Shown: positions 1 to 8,427, numbered from the stretch's first letter. The stretch is 34,649 bases of DNA from Clostridiales bacterium (GCA_018376855.1 JAHAAN010000003.1:1-34649); one strand, 5' to 3'. Numbers and translations: made by a program. Notes: a model not told the origin generated them from the sequence alone.

Positions 1-159
1 TCTGTCCAATCCGGGCATCAACGCCTCATGGTAGTTTTCCTCGCAGGCGATGCCGTTATATTTTTCAGCAAGCCGCTTCACCATTGTAGATTTTCCGGCA
101 TACGCGGTTCCGTTGATAAAATACACGCGATCAAATCTCACTTTATCTTCCCTGCCCAT
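1..159 (-). CDS. P-loop kinase-like protein, N-terminal fragment (cut by window edge)
   Basis: Reading leftwards from 159, the first 53 codons are open and run off the window. Near residue 17 there is a Walker A-type loop, NGTAYAGKST, preceded by a short beta strand (RVYFI). This is the usual start of small nucleotide or metabolite kinases and AAA-type NTPases. The start is uncertain. ATG at 159 has no clear ribosome binding site. An in-frame GTG at 141-139 has AGGGAAG at a good distance upstream and would give VRFDRVYF as the N-terminus. The substrate cannot be told from this much protein. It lies downstream of a terminator that closes the neighbouring lipoprotein gene, so it is probably transcribed separately. 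Confidence 0.6.
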   Translation of the reverse strand, partial: MGREDKVRFDRVYFINGTAYAGKSTMVKRLAEKYNGIACEENYHEALMPGLDR

Positions 160-185
160 CACAATTTTTTCACACCGGCTCGCTA

Positions 186-222
186 TAAAAAGCACCCGCT
201 GAAGAACAAATTTCAGCGGGTG
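186..222 (-). terminator. Rho-independent terminator after the glycosidase lipoprotein gene
   Basis: CACCCGCTGAA (193-203) pairs perfectly with TTCAGCGGGTG (212-222) across an 8-nt loop. On the minus strand the stem is followed by GC and a run of five T. It sits about 20 bases beyond the stop codon at 242. Confidence 0.85.
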
Positions 223-241
223 TTTATTCCCTTTTTTTTGC

Positions 242-2171
242 TTACTGCCGGCGAAGCTGAACCTTGGAAACTGCGGGAGAGGTCTTTTCCCCGCCGAATT
301 CCCCTTCAAACACAAGCGAACCCATTTCCGCCGACGGATCGTTTGCTGTAAGCGTAAACGTCAGCACTGCGCTCCCATACGGCTCCAACGACACCTGCTT
401 CGCCGCCGCGTCAACGGAAAAGCCCTTCGGCACGCTTGCGCGCACCGTTCCGCTCATCGCAGAATCGTTAAAGTTATACACCGTAACGGTAACGGTCGCT
501 CTCTCGCCCTTCTCAAACTGATACCCGGAATCAACGCCCTCAAAATTTTCCTTTACGGTTTCAAGCGTAGGCATAACAGGCGCGTTTTTCGCCGGAAAAG
601 CAGGGCTGATAACAATGCGCTGCTCAGGCGAAAACTTTAATTTTTCCACCGGGTCATAGGAAACCGTCATACTTTGATATTCCTCTTTTGCAAAGCTTCC
701 GTCCGTAATCACATAAACGGGCGAAGAACCGAACTGCACCTTGACCTTCCCGTTTTCCGCCTGCAAAGCCGTAACGCTTCCGTAGGCATCCGAAAGCGAA
801 ACTTTTCCGCTGACAGCGATCTGCACAGCGGTGGCTTTATTGCTCCAAAGCATCATGACCTCCCCGCCGCCGGCACGCGAAAGCACATAGCCATTAAAGT
901 TTTCACGTTCCATGCTGCCGAGAAACTGCGCGCCGCTGAGATAATACGTTAAGTTTGCATACGTTAAATATGCCGGATAAACCGTTTCGTTATGCCCCAG
1001 CAGGCTGATATCGTCCCCGCCCGCATAAGGCAGGAACAAATACTGATACGTTCTTTCAATGCCGAGCGCGGCATTCTGCACCGCGCTGAGCGCAACATAG
1101 CGCGCCTGCTGCATCAGCGAATCCTTTGACCTAACCTCCACCGTGCCTTCGCTGTGGATCGTGCCGGTCTCCGTCTGCCACAGCGGAAGAGACGCACGCC
1201 CCCAATTTGCCGCTGCCTCCATATGCTTATTGATCGCCGCAAGATCTGCCGACGGGGTTGCCGACGGCCCCGAAAAAACATAAGAATGATAATTATATAC
1301 ATCCACATAATCCAGCACGCGGTTTTCCAGCATCCATACGCCGAACTCGGAATAATATGGATCGCGGGCAAACGCGCCCAGCGCCTTAATAGGATCCGCC
1401 TGCGAATCGCTCAGCGCGATCGCCGACGCCTAGATCCGCCGGCATGACCTTTTGCTGCGCGGCTGAAAGCGAAGCCGGATAATCGTGGAAGGTAATGATC
1501 GTATCAAGCCCAAACTCCTGAAGCGTTCGCAGCGCAGGCAGATATTGTGAAAGGCTTACCTTACCCGTGGCTTCATCATAAATGTCCCCTAATCTGATAC
1601 GCTCCCTGACATTAGAGACGCCCATAAGCTTGATCAGCTCCGCATACTGCTTGCGCTGGCGGCTGTTTGCATGCCATGTGCTGGCCAGATCCACCGAAAA
1701 CCGCTCGTCCGTTCCGCTGCGCTCGCTCAGCTCGTGCGTTACGCCTACATAGCGCGTTTTAAGCTCCGTCTCTCCGCAGGAGGCCTCCGCTTTGACTTCA
1801 TAGTGCCCCAACGCCGCCTTGCCGAGATCTGCCGTGGCGCTGTCCTCGCCTGCATGCAGGGTAACCTCTCCCTTAACGGTTTCACTGTTAAGCGAATTTT
1901 TAAGAACGATCTCTACCGTCAGCTCTCCGTCCGCCGGCCGATCCGCCTTTAACACAAAGGTTATATTCTGGTTGGCGGTATAGATCCCATACGGGGCCGA
2001 AGCGCTGAGCTTCAGCTTTTTCACATTCTGCGCCGCAGGCTCCTGCGTGGGCTGCTGCGTAGGCTGCTGTGTGGACTGCTGCGCAGCTTCAGGCGTGCAG
2101 CCCCCAAGCGCTACGCAAAGAAGCCCCGAAACCGCAGCCCATGCAGCCGGCTTTTTCCAAACTCCCTTCAT
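242..2171 (-). pseudogene. Secreted glycosidase-like lipoprotein, broken by a frameshift near 1431
   Basis: Two open frames make one protein. The 5' part (2171-1386) starts after AAGGAAGG. It encodes a lipoprotein signal with lipobox LGGC (Cys25), a Gln/Thr/Pro-rich tether (QQSTQQPTQQPTQEP), a beta-sandwich segment and the first strands of a TIM barrel (RERIRLGDIY, LDTIITFHDYP). The 3' part resumes near 1430 with ALGAFARDPYYSEFG, DYVDVYNYHSYVF and LPLWQTETGT, whose Glu fits the barrel-strand-7 nucleophile of clan GH-A enzymes. It ends in a beta-sandwich of the NEW3 type. Dropping the T at 1431 restores one 642-codon frame. However, the expected strand-4 NE acid/base segment is absent, so a larger deletion at the same spot is also possible. 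Likely role: surface-attached polysaccharide breakdown, together with the AraC regulator and rhamnosidase next door. The exact GH family is not assigned. Confidence 0.75.
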
Positions 2172-2397
2172 CCTTATACCCTTCCTTTCTGCCGAACCGC
2201 AACCTTTGCGGCGGTTCCAGCTTGCCGAAATGGCGGTTGTTCAAGCCGCCAAAGCACGCTTAAAAGATTGATCCTTATTGCTCTGCAATAAAATGATATA
2301 ATAGCTCCCGCCCCCTTACGGGCAGCAGCTTTATATTATCAAAATCGCGTATGAACTTCAATGCACAATTATAACAAAAGCATGTACTGAATTATCT

Positions 2398-3255
2398 TTA
2401 TTCCTGCTCCAATTTCACAGCTGCTCCTAAAAAGTGTATACGATACTCCGCGGGCGTGCAGCCCGTATGCCGCTTAAACTGCTTAAAAAAACCGCTTTGA
2501 TCCGAAAAACCGCATTTGACGATCACTTCGCCCACTCTTAAATTTGTGTTGAGCAGCATTTTGCACGCCCAATCCATTCTAAGCGCGGAAAAATATGCTT
2601 TCGGGGAACACCCTGTCTGCTCCTTAAACAAGCGGGAAAGCGAATTGGGATGGAGCTTCAGCCGCTCCGCCAGCTTGGAAACCGATAGTTCCTTATCAAG
2701 ATTTTCCTGCATCCACTGATCTGCCCGGCGAATACGGGCGTCCGTCGGGATATACGGCTTTGGCTCGCCTGCCGAAAAATAAGCTGCAAGCAGCTTCAGC
2801 ACCATGGAGCTGCGCCGAAGCGCCGAAGCGCAATCCTGTGCGCCGTTAAGCGCCATCAGCCCCTCAAGGCAATCGAAAAACTCCGATTTCTGCTCAAATT
2901 CCGCCTTTTTCGGAACATCAAAAAGCAGATTGGCAGGCAGGCCTCCCAAGCGGACTTCAAAGCTCACCTCATAGATCCCAAGCGGATTGACTCCGTCAAA
3001 CCCGAAATCCTGGCTTCCCGTAATCCGCTTAACACAGTCCTCGCCACCGATCAGCGCCGCCTCCCCCACATGCAGATTGACTCTTCCACGCTGCGAAAAA
3101 AGCTCGCATTCTCCGTGCCCGACTGCAAGCAGCGTCATGCGGTTCTTTGGCAGCGGAGCTTTTTCCCATTGCTCGCCGCACTCCTCAATATGCGTACAGA
3201 CAATATTTTTCACCGTTATTTCCGAAACACTGTATTCATAAATCCGCTGTAGCAT
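2398..3255 (-). CDS. AraC-family transcriptional regulator
   Basis: 285 residues. The start is set at 3255 because AGGAGAG lies just upstream; the frame extends ten codons further but without a ribosome binding site. The N-terminal ~160 residues look like a sugar-sensing beta-barrel. The C-terminal ~100 residues are a classic double helix-turn-helix: ELSVSKLAERLKLHPNSLSR for the first helix pair, then VGEVIVKCGFSDQSGFFKQF and the signature TGCTPAEYR. It is divergent from the alpha-L-rhamnosidase, and the glycosidase lipoprotein gene follows on the same strand 226 bases later. The arrangement suggests a local activator of rhamnose-glycan utilisation. The ligand is not visible in the sequence. 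Confidence 0.9.
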   Translation of the reverse strand: MLQRIYEYSVSEITVKNIVCTHIEECGEQWEKAPLPKNRMTLLAVGHGECELFSQRGRVNLHVGEAALIGGEDCVKRITGSQDFGFDGVNPLGIYEVSFEVRLGGLPANLLFDVPKKAEFEQKSEFFDCLEGLMALNGAQDCASALRRSSMVLKLLAAYFSAGEPKPYIPTDARIRRADQWMQENLDKELSVSKLAERLKLHPNSLSRLFKEQTGCSPKAYFSALRMDWACKMLLNTNLRVGEVIVKCGFSDQSGFFKQFKRHTGCTPAEYRIHFLGAAVKLEQE

Positions 3256-3296
3256 TTTTCTCTCCTCTTTCCCTGTAATCAGCACTTCAAAAACAT

Positions 3297-3324
3297 TTGA
3301 CTGTTTTTTCGTTAAAATTATGCT
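3297..3324 (+). promoter_or_regulatory. Candidate sigma-A promoter for the rhamnosidase gene
   Basis: TTGACT (3297-3302), 16-base spacer, TATGCT (3319-3324), about 100 bases before the start codon at 3426. The minus-strand AraC promoter lies just downstream, so the two transcription units are divergent and overlapping. Confidence 0.5.
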
Positions 3325-3355
3325 ATGTTAAGTTAATGTTGTCTCTTTTTTTCTC

Positions 3356-3385
3356 ATTATATCCTTGATAAAATATATCTGTCAA
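3356..3385 (-). promoter_or_regulatory. Strong sigma-A promoter for the AraC regulator
   Basis: Read on the minus strand: TTGACA (3385-3380), 18-base spacer, TATAAT (3361-3356). Both boxes are perfect consensus. The start codon of the regulator is at 3255, giving a leader of roughly 90-95 bases. The promoter lies inside the leader of the divergent rhamnosidase gene, so the regulator could repress its own transcription from the shared region. Confidence 0.8.
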
Positions 3386-3425
3386 TAATGAAAAAGCTTA
3401 TGCTTTGTGCAGGAAAGGATCCCTT

Positions 3426-6158
3426 ATGATACAACAACAATCTGACATCGCCGCTCATAATCTGCAATGTGAGTTTTTCACCACCCCGCTGGGCATTGAC
3501 GCGCAGCGCCCGCGCTTCTCTTTTGAAGCCGTGCAGCCCGCGCGCGCTTCGCGCCAAAGCGCGTACCGCATCTTCGTCAGCCTTTGCGAAGCCGACGCGG
3601 AACAAGGGCGCGCAGAGCAATGGGACAGCGGACGCATAGAAGGCGACGCAAACGCCAACATTGAATACAGCGGCCAGCCTCTGCAAAGCGGAACCCGCTA
3701 CTACTGGACCGTACAGCTTTTTGATAAAACCGGAACCGCCGGACCAATCAGCAAGGCGTCATGGTTTGAAACCGCCCTTCTTCACGAAACAGACTGGCAA
3801 GGCTGCTGGCTCGGAATGCCTGCAAAAGGGCCGTCCCAGCTGATCCGGCGGGAATTCACTCTCTGCAAAGAGATCCGCTCCGCCCGCGCTTATATTGCCG
3901 GTCTTGGCTATTACGAGCTGTGGATCAACGGCAAGCGTCAGGGCGACCGCCTTTTGGACCCCGGCTTTACCGATTACACCACCCGCGTTTTTTACAGCAC
4001 ATACGACGTTACCGAAGTGCTCGTGCAGGGGCAAAACTGCGTAGGCGTGATGCTGGGCAACGGATGGTACAAGCATCCCTGCTTTATTTTGCAGCTCAAC
4101 GTTACCTATCAGGACGGCTCGCATGAAAGCATTTATACCGAGCCGGGCAAATGGGATATGTTTATCGGTCCGATCACAAACAACGATATTTACATGGGCG
4201 AGCAATACGACGGCCGCTTTGCAATAGACGGCTGGTGCGAGGTAAGCCCCGATCTGATCGAGCGTTTCCCACGCCAAAGCTGGAAGGTTTACGCAAACCT
4301 GATGCCGTGGCCCGGCCATGACGAAACACCCGAATACCGCGACGTATATCACCGCTCCTTTATCGCGCTGGAAACAGCCGCCCCCGGCGGGAAGCTTCAA
4401 GCGCAGCCGATCGAGCCGATCCGCGTTGTAAAGAGATTAAAGCCGATAAGCATCAGCAGCCCCTCGGAAGGCGTATATGTGTGCGACTTCGGGGAGAATA
4501 TCGCCGGCTGGATGGGCTTCCGCGTCAAAGGCCCAGAAGGGCAGATGATCGTGCTGCGCTACAGCGAGATTCTGCATGACGACGGCACGGTAAATCAGGA
4601 ATACCTTAAAGCAGCGGAGCTGTGGGGAACCGCCTCTGCGATGCAGACGGATATCTACCGCCTGCGCGGGCTGGAGGAAGAACGGTTTGAAGGCCATTTC
4701 ACCTATCATGGCTTCCGTTTCGTTCAGATAGAAGGCTTCCCTTACAAGCCGTCGGCGGAGGATCTTGAAGCCTGCATGGTCTGCTCCGACGTAAGCCAGA
4801 TCGGCAACTTCCGCTGCGAAAACACGCTGCTGAGCAAGCTTCAGGAAAATATTCTGCGCACCGAGCAGGACAACCTGCATTCTATCCCGACGGACTGCCC
4901 GCAGCGCGACGAACGCATGGGCTGGCTCAACGATATGACAGCGCGCTATGAAGAAGCCGTTTATAATTACAAAATGGTGCATATTTACGAAAAATGGGCG
5001 CAGGACATCAGCGATGCGCAGGACCCGTTCAGCGGTGCGATTCCGGACACTGCACCGCTCAAGCGCGGCCAGCGCCCGGGAGACCCCTGCATCGCCTCCT
5101 ACCTGCTTGTTTCCAAGTGCCTGCTGGATCACTACGGCGATCTGCGCACGGTGGAGCGCCAATATGAAAACTACAAAAAATGGACGAATTTCCTTTATCG
5201 CCAGAGCATAGACGGGATTCTGACCTACAGCTTCTGGGGCGATTGGGCAGGCCCGAAGGATTACACCACCCGCCAGTTCTGCGACGCAATCTCCTCCATC
5301 ACCCCCGGAGAGCTTATCAGCACAGGGTACTTATACTATGACCTGCGCTTGATGGAGCATTTTGCCAAGGTTTTAAACAAAACGGAGGAGCAGGCTGATT
5401 TTGCCGCCCGCGCCGAGCTGGTCTGCGAAAGCTTCAACCGGGAGTTCTTCCACCCCGAAACTGCCTCCTACGCGACAGGCTCGCAAGCCTGCAACGTATT
5501 CCCGCTGTACTTAGGCATCGTTCCCAAGGGCTTTGAACAAGCGGTTGCCGAACATGTTGCTCAGGATGTCATCGCGCACGATTACCACCTGACCACAGGC
5601 AACCTCTGCACAAAATACCTGCCGGAAATGCTCTGCAAATACGGCTATACCGAGGTCGCCTATAAGCTGGTTACGCAAACAACCTACCCAAGCTGGGGCT
5701 ATATGATCGAAATGGGTGCGACGACGATTTGGGAACGCTGGGAATATGCAACAACAAGCGGTATGAATTCCCACAACCACCCGATGTACGCCAGCATCAG
5801 CGCATGGTTCTATAAATACCTCGCGGGGATCTCGCCGGATGAAAACGATCCCGGCTACAGGCATTTTACCGTTAAGCCCGTGATCCCAAGCGAGCTTCCC
5901 GCCGCCGGTGCGTCGCTGCACACGGTTCGGGGCATTGTAGCCTCGCGCTGGCAGAAGGAAAACGACGCGCTGCTGTTGCAGGTAACCGTTCCGGTCTCCT
6001 CCTGCGCCACCGTCTTCCTGCCTGCAAAGGAATGCAGCGTAATTACGGAAAGCGGTCATCCCCTTGCGGATGCGGACGGCGTAACCGTTCTCGGCTTTGA
6101 AGATGCGGCCGTAAAGGTTCGGCTGGAAAGCGGTTTTTATCAATTTTCCATTCGTTAA
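3426..6158 (+). CDS. Alpha-L-rhamnosidase, glycoside hydrolase family 78
   Basis: 910 residues, the usual GH78 length. Hydrolyses terminal alpha-L-rhamnose from plant glycosides or polysaccharides by inversion. An N-terminal Fn3-like/beta-sandwich part (TPLGIDAQRPRFSF) is followed by a carbohydrate-binding-like domain (AYIAGLGYYELWINGKRQGD), the (alpha/alpha)6 barrel and a C-terminal beta domain. The family signature DCPQRDERMGW is at residues 490-500, with Glu496 as the expected general acid. TTIWERW has Glu770 at the position of the catalytic base. No signal peptide is seen, so the enzyme is probably cytoplasmic and acts on imported oligosaccharides. The start is at 3426 because AGGAAAGGA precedes it; an upstream in-frame ATG at 3405 has no such site. 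Divergent from the AraC regulator. Confidence 0.95.
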   Translation: MIQQQSDIAAHNLQCEFFTTPLGIDAQRPRFSFEAVQPARASRQSAYRIFVSLCEADAEQGRAEQWDSGRIEGDANANIEYSGQPLQSGTRYYWTVQLFDKTGTAGPISKASWFETALLHETDWQGCWLGMPAKGPSQLIRREFTLCKEIRSARAYIAGLGYYELWINGKRQGDRLLDPGFTDYTTRVFYSTYDVTEVLVQGQNCVGVMLGNGWYKHPCFILQLNVTYQDGSHESIYTEPGKWDMFIGPITNNDIYMGEQYDGRFAIDGWCEVSPDLIERFPRQSWKVYANLMPWPGHDETPEYRDVYHRSFIALETAAPGGKLQAQPIEPIRVVKRLKPISISSPSEGVYVCDFGENIAGWMGFRVKGPEGQMIVLRYSEILHDDGTVNQEYLKAAELWGTASAMQTDIYRLRGLEEERFEGHFTYHGFRFVQIEGFPYKPSAEDLEACMVCSDVSQIGNFRCENTLLSKLQENILRTEQDNLHSIPTDCPQRDERMGWLNDMTARYEEAVYNYKMVHIYEKWAQDISDAQDPFSGAIPDTAPLKRGQRPGDPCIASYLLVSKCLLDHYGDLRTVERQYENYKKWTNFLYRQSIDGILTYSFWGDWAGPKDYTTRQFCDAISSITPGELISTGYLYYDLRLMEHFAKVLNKTEEQADFAARAELVCESFNREFFHPETASYATGSQACNVFPLYLGIVPKGFEQAVAEHVAQDVIAHDYHLTTGNLCTKYLPEMLCKYGYTEVAYKLVTQTTYPSWGYMIEMGATTIWERWEYATTSGMNSHNHPMYASISAWFYKYLAGISPDENDPGYRHFTVKPVIPSELPAAGASLHTVRGIVASRWQKENDALLLQVTVPVSSCATVFLPAKECSVITESGHPLADADGVTVLGFEDAAVKVRLESGFYQFSIR

Positions 6159-6172
6159 AGTCATTTTCCCGC

Positions 6173-6216
6173 GCATTTATGCGCATGTGCATTTATGCGC
6201 ATGTGCACTTATGCGC
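6173..6216 (+). repeat. Short tandem repeat, 16-bp unit, 2.75 copies
   Basis: The unit GCATTTATGCGCATGT occurs at 6173-6188 and 6189-6204, and a third partial copy with one change follows at 6205-6216. Each unit contains the self-complementary core ATGCGCAT. It lies between the rhamnosidase stop and its terminator. Confidence 0.85.
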
Positions 6217-6249
6217 TTCTTCACGCAGTGCGCAATATTCCTCTTTTAT

Positions 6250-6292
6250 GAGAGAGCTTCGGAGCTACGCTTCGGGGCTCTTTCATATTTTT
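6250..6292 (+). terminator. Rho-independent terminator of the rhamnosidase gene
   Basis: GAGAGCTTCGGAGC pairs with GCTTCGGGGCTCTT (about 14 bp with a few G-U pairs, 3-base loop), followed by CATATTTTTTT. Confidence 0.8.
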
Positions 6293-6293
6293 T

Positions 6294-6322
6294 TCATTTT
6301 ACGCTTTGCACCGGCATATGTT
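6294..6322 (+). promoter_or_regulatory. Possible sigma-E (mother-cell) type promoter before yqfC
   Basis: TCATTTT (6294-6300), 14-base spacer, CATATGTT (6315-6322). This resembles the sporulation sigma-E pattern (TCATATT, CATACATT), and yqfC/yqfD belong to the sporulation programme in Bacillus. The ribosome binding site follows within about 10 bases, so the leader would be very short. No good sigma-A promoter is visible here. Confidence 0.4.
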
Positions 6323-6345
6323 TAAGGGAATCGGAGGTGCTGCAT

Positions 6346-6618
6346 ATGAAAAAGAAACACCGCAAGCTCACGCGGATCTGTTATGAACTGGATCTGCCCC
6401 CCGAGGCCTTGGCCGGAGCCTTTTGCGTGCGCATCATAGAAAACTGCTACGCCATGATTGAAAACTATCTCCAAATCTCTGAGCTGAAGGACGAAGTCAT
6501 CCGCATTCAAACAGAGAACGGAGAGGTCGCCGTGCACGGGGAGCGGCTTACCGTAGAGGCCATGCTGGAAAACAAGCTGTGTATCCGCGGCGTTCTGCAT
6601 GGCTTGGAATATAAATAA
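6346..6618 (+). CDS. yqfC: YqfC-type sporulation protein (YabP/YqfC family)
   Basis: 90 residues, the normal length for the family. It starts at 6346 after GGAGG (6333-6337); upstream in-frame starts have no binding site and lie in the terminator. Recognisable segments are the basic N-terminus, IIENCYAMIENYLQISEL, IRIQTENGEVAVHG and the ending IRGVLHGLEY. The family is a small beta-rich protein made during sporulation in the mother cell; its biochemical role is not established. It is followed by yqfD after 17 bases, the standard pairing in endospore formers, and the two are surely co-transcribed. Confidence 0.9.
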   Translation: MKKKHRKLTRICYELDLPPEALAGAFCVRIIENCYAMIENYLQISELKDEVIRIQTENGEVAVHGERLTVEAMLENKLCIRGVLHGLEYK

Positions 6619-6635
6619 CAGGGGAGGAAAACACC

Positions 6636-7820
6636 ATGCTGTTCTTTTCGCGGCTGCGGGCGCACATGGGAGAAATCACAGCCGAAATCACGGGGCTGAA
6701 AGCGCAACAAATTCTTTCGATCGCGCACGATGCGGGCATTACGCTCTACAATGTCCGAAGGCTTGCCTATACACGCATGTGTGCAACATTGAGCATACAT
6801 GAATATTTTAAACTGCGCCGCCTGCTGCCGAAGGATTCCTACCGGATTCAGGTGGTTTCCAGCCGGGGATTGCTGTGGCTGCTGTTCGGGCTGCGCCGCC
6901 GCTACTGCCTGATCGGCGGAATGCTCGCATGCCTAATCGTTCTGCTTGCGGGAAGCACGCGGGTTTGGAACGTGCGCATTTCCGGCTGCAATTCAGAAGA
7001 GCTTACGGCTGAAATCGCCAAACAGCTCAGCGATTACGGCCTGACCTTGGGCAGCTCTCCAAGCGGTGAATATTTAGACGAATGCGAAAAAAAGCTGATT
7101 GAAAGCAACCCTTCTCTGATCTGGGCCGGCATCAGCCGCAAGGGGGTAGATCTGCAGGTATTTGTTAAAGAAAAGGACGAAAGCTACCTTCAGGGCAGCA
7201 CCTCCGAACCGGCAGATGTGATTGCGGATAAGATTGGCCTAATCGAAGAAATCCTTGTTATGCAGGGGGTTCCGATGGTGGAAAAGGGGCAGCTGGTACG
7301 CACCGGCCAGATATTAATCAGCGGGCAAATCAGCTATAACGACGAGCCGTACCGATATGTGCACGCGCAGGGAATCGTTCGGGCCCGCGTATGGTACAGC
7401 GCGCAAAAAGCCGTGCCGCTTTACACCTTTGACGTGCAGCGAACCGGACGGACGTGCACGGTGAGCACGCTTCATCTGCTCGGCCTTGAAATTCCGACAA
7501 GCGGCGAAAACCCCTATACCTCGTGGGAATCCGAAACACGTGAAAAGACCGTAATGCAGCTTGGCATTCCGGTAACCGTTACGGAAACGATCTATTACGA
7601 AACGCAGTCCAACCGCCGTGAGCTTTCCCCCGAGGAAGCCGCCGAAGCAGTTTCTGCCGAGCTGCGCGAGCAGCTTGGTCCGTTGCCTGAGAATGCAGAA
7701 ATCCTTTCGGAAAACACACGGTATACGCAAACGGAAGGCAGCGATACGATCTCTGTTACGCTCTATATAGAAGCCTTGGAGGAGATCGGCATTACCCAAA
7801 CCGTTGGACAGGATTCGTAA
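6636..7820 (+). CDS. yqfD: Sporulation membrane protein YqfD
   Basis: 394 residues. Starts after GGGGAGG. About 85 N-terminal cytoplasmic residues are followed by one membrane span (YCLIGGMLACLIVLLAGS, about residues 90-108). Then comes a large extracytoplasmic part beginning VWNVRISGCNSEELTAEI, typical of YqfD (also called the SpoIV-like stage protein family). It includes IWAGISRKGVDLQVFVKEKD and a beta-rich stretch with GQLVRTGQILISGQI, a lipoyl/hybrid-motif-like loop. It would sit in the mother-cell membrane during engulfment or cortex formation; the exact activity is unknown. It forms one transcription unit with yqfC. phoH, which usually follows closely, is 655 bases away here. Confidence 0.93.
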   Translation: MLFFSRLRAHMGEITAEITGLKAQQILSIAHDAGITLYNVRRLAYTRMCATLSIHEYFKLRRLLPKDSYRIQVVSSRGLLWLLFGLRRRYCLIGGMLACLIVLLAGSTRVWNVRISGCNSEELTAEIAKQLSDYGLTLGSSPSGEYLDECEKKLIESNPSLIWAGISRKGVDLQVFVKEKDESYLQGSTSEPADVIADKIGLIEEILVMQGVPMVEKGQLVRTGQILISGQISYNDEPYRYVHAQGIVRARVWYSAQKAVPLYTFDVQRTGRTCTVSTLHLLGLEIPTSGENPYTSWESETREKTVMQLGIPVTVTETIYYETQSNRRELSPEEAAEAVSAELREQLGPLPENAEILSENTRYTQTEGSDTISVTLYIEALEEIGITQTVGQDS

Positions 7821-7922
7821 TGCTGTGCGTTTTGAGGCTGTGCGCGTGCTCTTGACCAAAAAAAAGAACGGTTGGCAAGGAAGATGCTGAAAAAAACGAT
7901 CGCTGAAAGGCGAGCGATTGAC

Positions 7923-8131
7923 GCGGTATAGCGGCCGCATAAAAAATATTTGCGCACAGCTAAAAGCAGTGTTTTTCGGCGAACCGGCGCTATGGGGCGG
8001 CGGAAATGCCGCCGGGCTTTGGCCGGCGGGTGGAAGTCGCCCCGTAGCGAAGCGGCAAGAAACGCAAGAAGGCTTTTAGGGCGCAACGGTTCGCTGCGCG
8101 CGTCTATGCGGCCGCGGTATAGTGGCCGCAT
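7923..8131. repeat. Pair of 18-bp direct repeats bracketing a 173-bp segment
   Basis: GCGGTATAGCGGCCGCAT at 7923-7940 and the same with one change (C to T) at 8114-8131. An inverted half copy, ATGCGGCCGC, overlaps the second at 8106-8115. The bracketed segment includes the GC-rich repeat at 7994-8043. Confidence 0.75.
7994..8043 (-). repeat. Short GC-rich interspersed repeat, copy 1
   Basis: On the minus strand it opens with GGGGCGACTTCC and closes with TTCCGCCGCCCC, 50 bp in all. The interior carries its own small hairpin (GCCGGC... GCCCGGCGGC). The ends match the copies at 8223-8284 and 17532-17607; the interiors differ. Confidence 0.6.
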
Positions 8132-8222
8132 GGGCAAGCGCAAACAAAGCGCATTGCTTTTCTCATCACGTCTTTCCTTCGCCCTCACATAAAAGAGCCA
8201 ACGCTTTCAGCACCGCGCCATC

Positions 8223-8284
8223 GGGGCGACTTCCGCGAGGAACCCGCCTACTCCCGCGGCGGCTCCCTCCCCTTCCGCCGCCCC
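8223..8284 (+). repeat. Short GC-rich interspersed repeat, copy 2
   Basis: 62 bp opening with GGGGCGACTTCC and closing with TTCCGCCGCCCC, identical at both 12-bp ends to the copy at 7994-8043, which is in the opposite orientation. Within the element the outermost GGGGCG and CGCCCC are inverted repeats. Confidence 0.6.
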
Positions 8285-8427
8285 TCGGCACAGCTGCCGC
8301 TGCAAACAATAAAATCCACCGTCCTTCAGCTCCGCCTCAAAACAAGCTAAAAAACGCCGAAAGCGGAAACAATGCCTGCTTTTTACAGCCATTTGCAAAA
8401 AACATTAGGAAAATCGCCGTTTATGCT

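Larger units (their letters stand above)
7821..8427. other. Gene-free spacer between yqfD and phoH, repeat-rich
   Basis: No credible gene: the open frames here have no ribosome binding site and low-complexity composition. The stretch holds an 18-bp direct repeat (7923-7940 and 8114-8131) and two copies of a short GC-rich repeat in opposite orientation (7994-8043 and 8223-8284). In Bacillus relatives the two genes are near neighbours, so this looks like inserted DNA. Confidence 0.6.

Noticed and set aside
3759..5162. Two minus-strand open frames opposite the rhamnosidase
   Set aside because: They are antisense shadows of the GH78 gene and have no initiation signals or family motifs.
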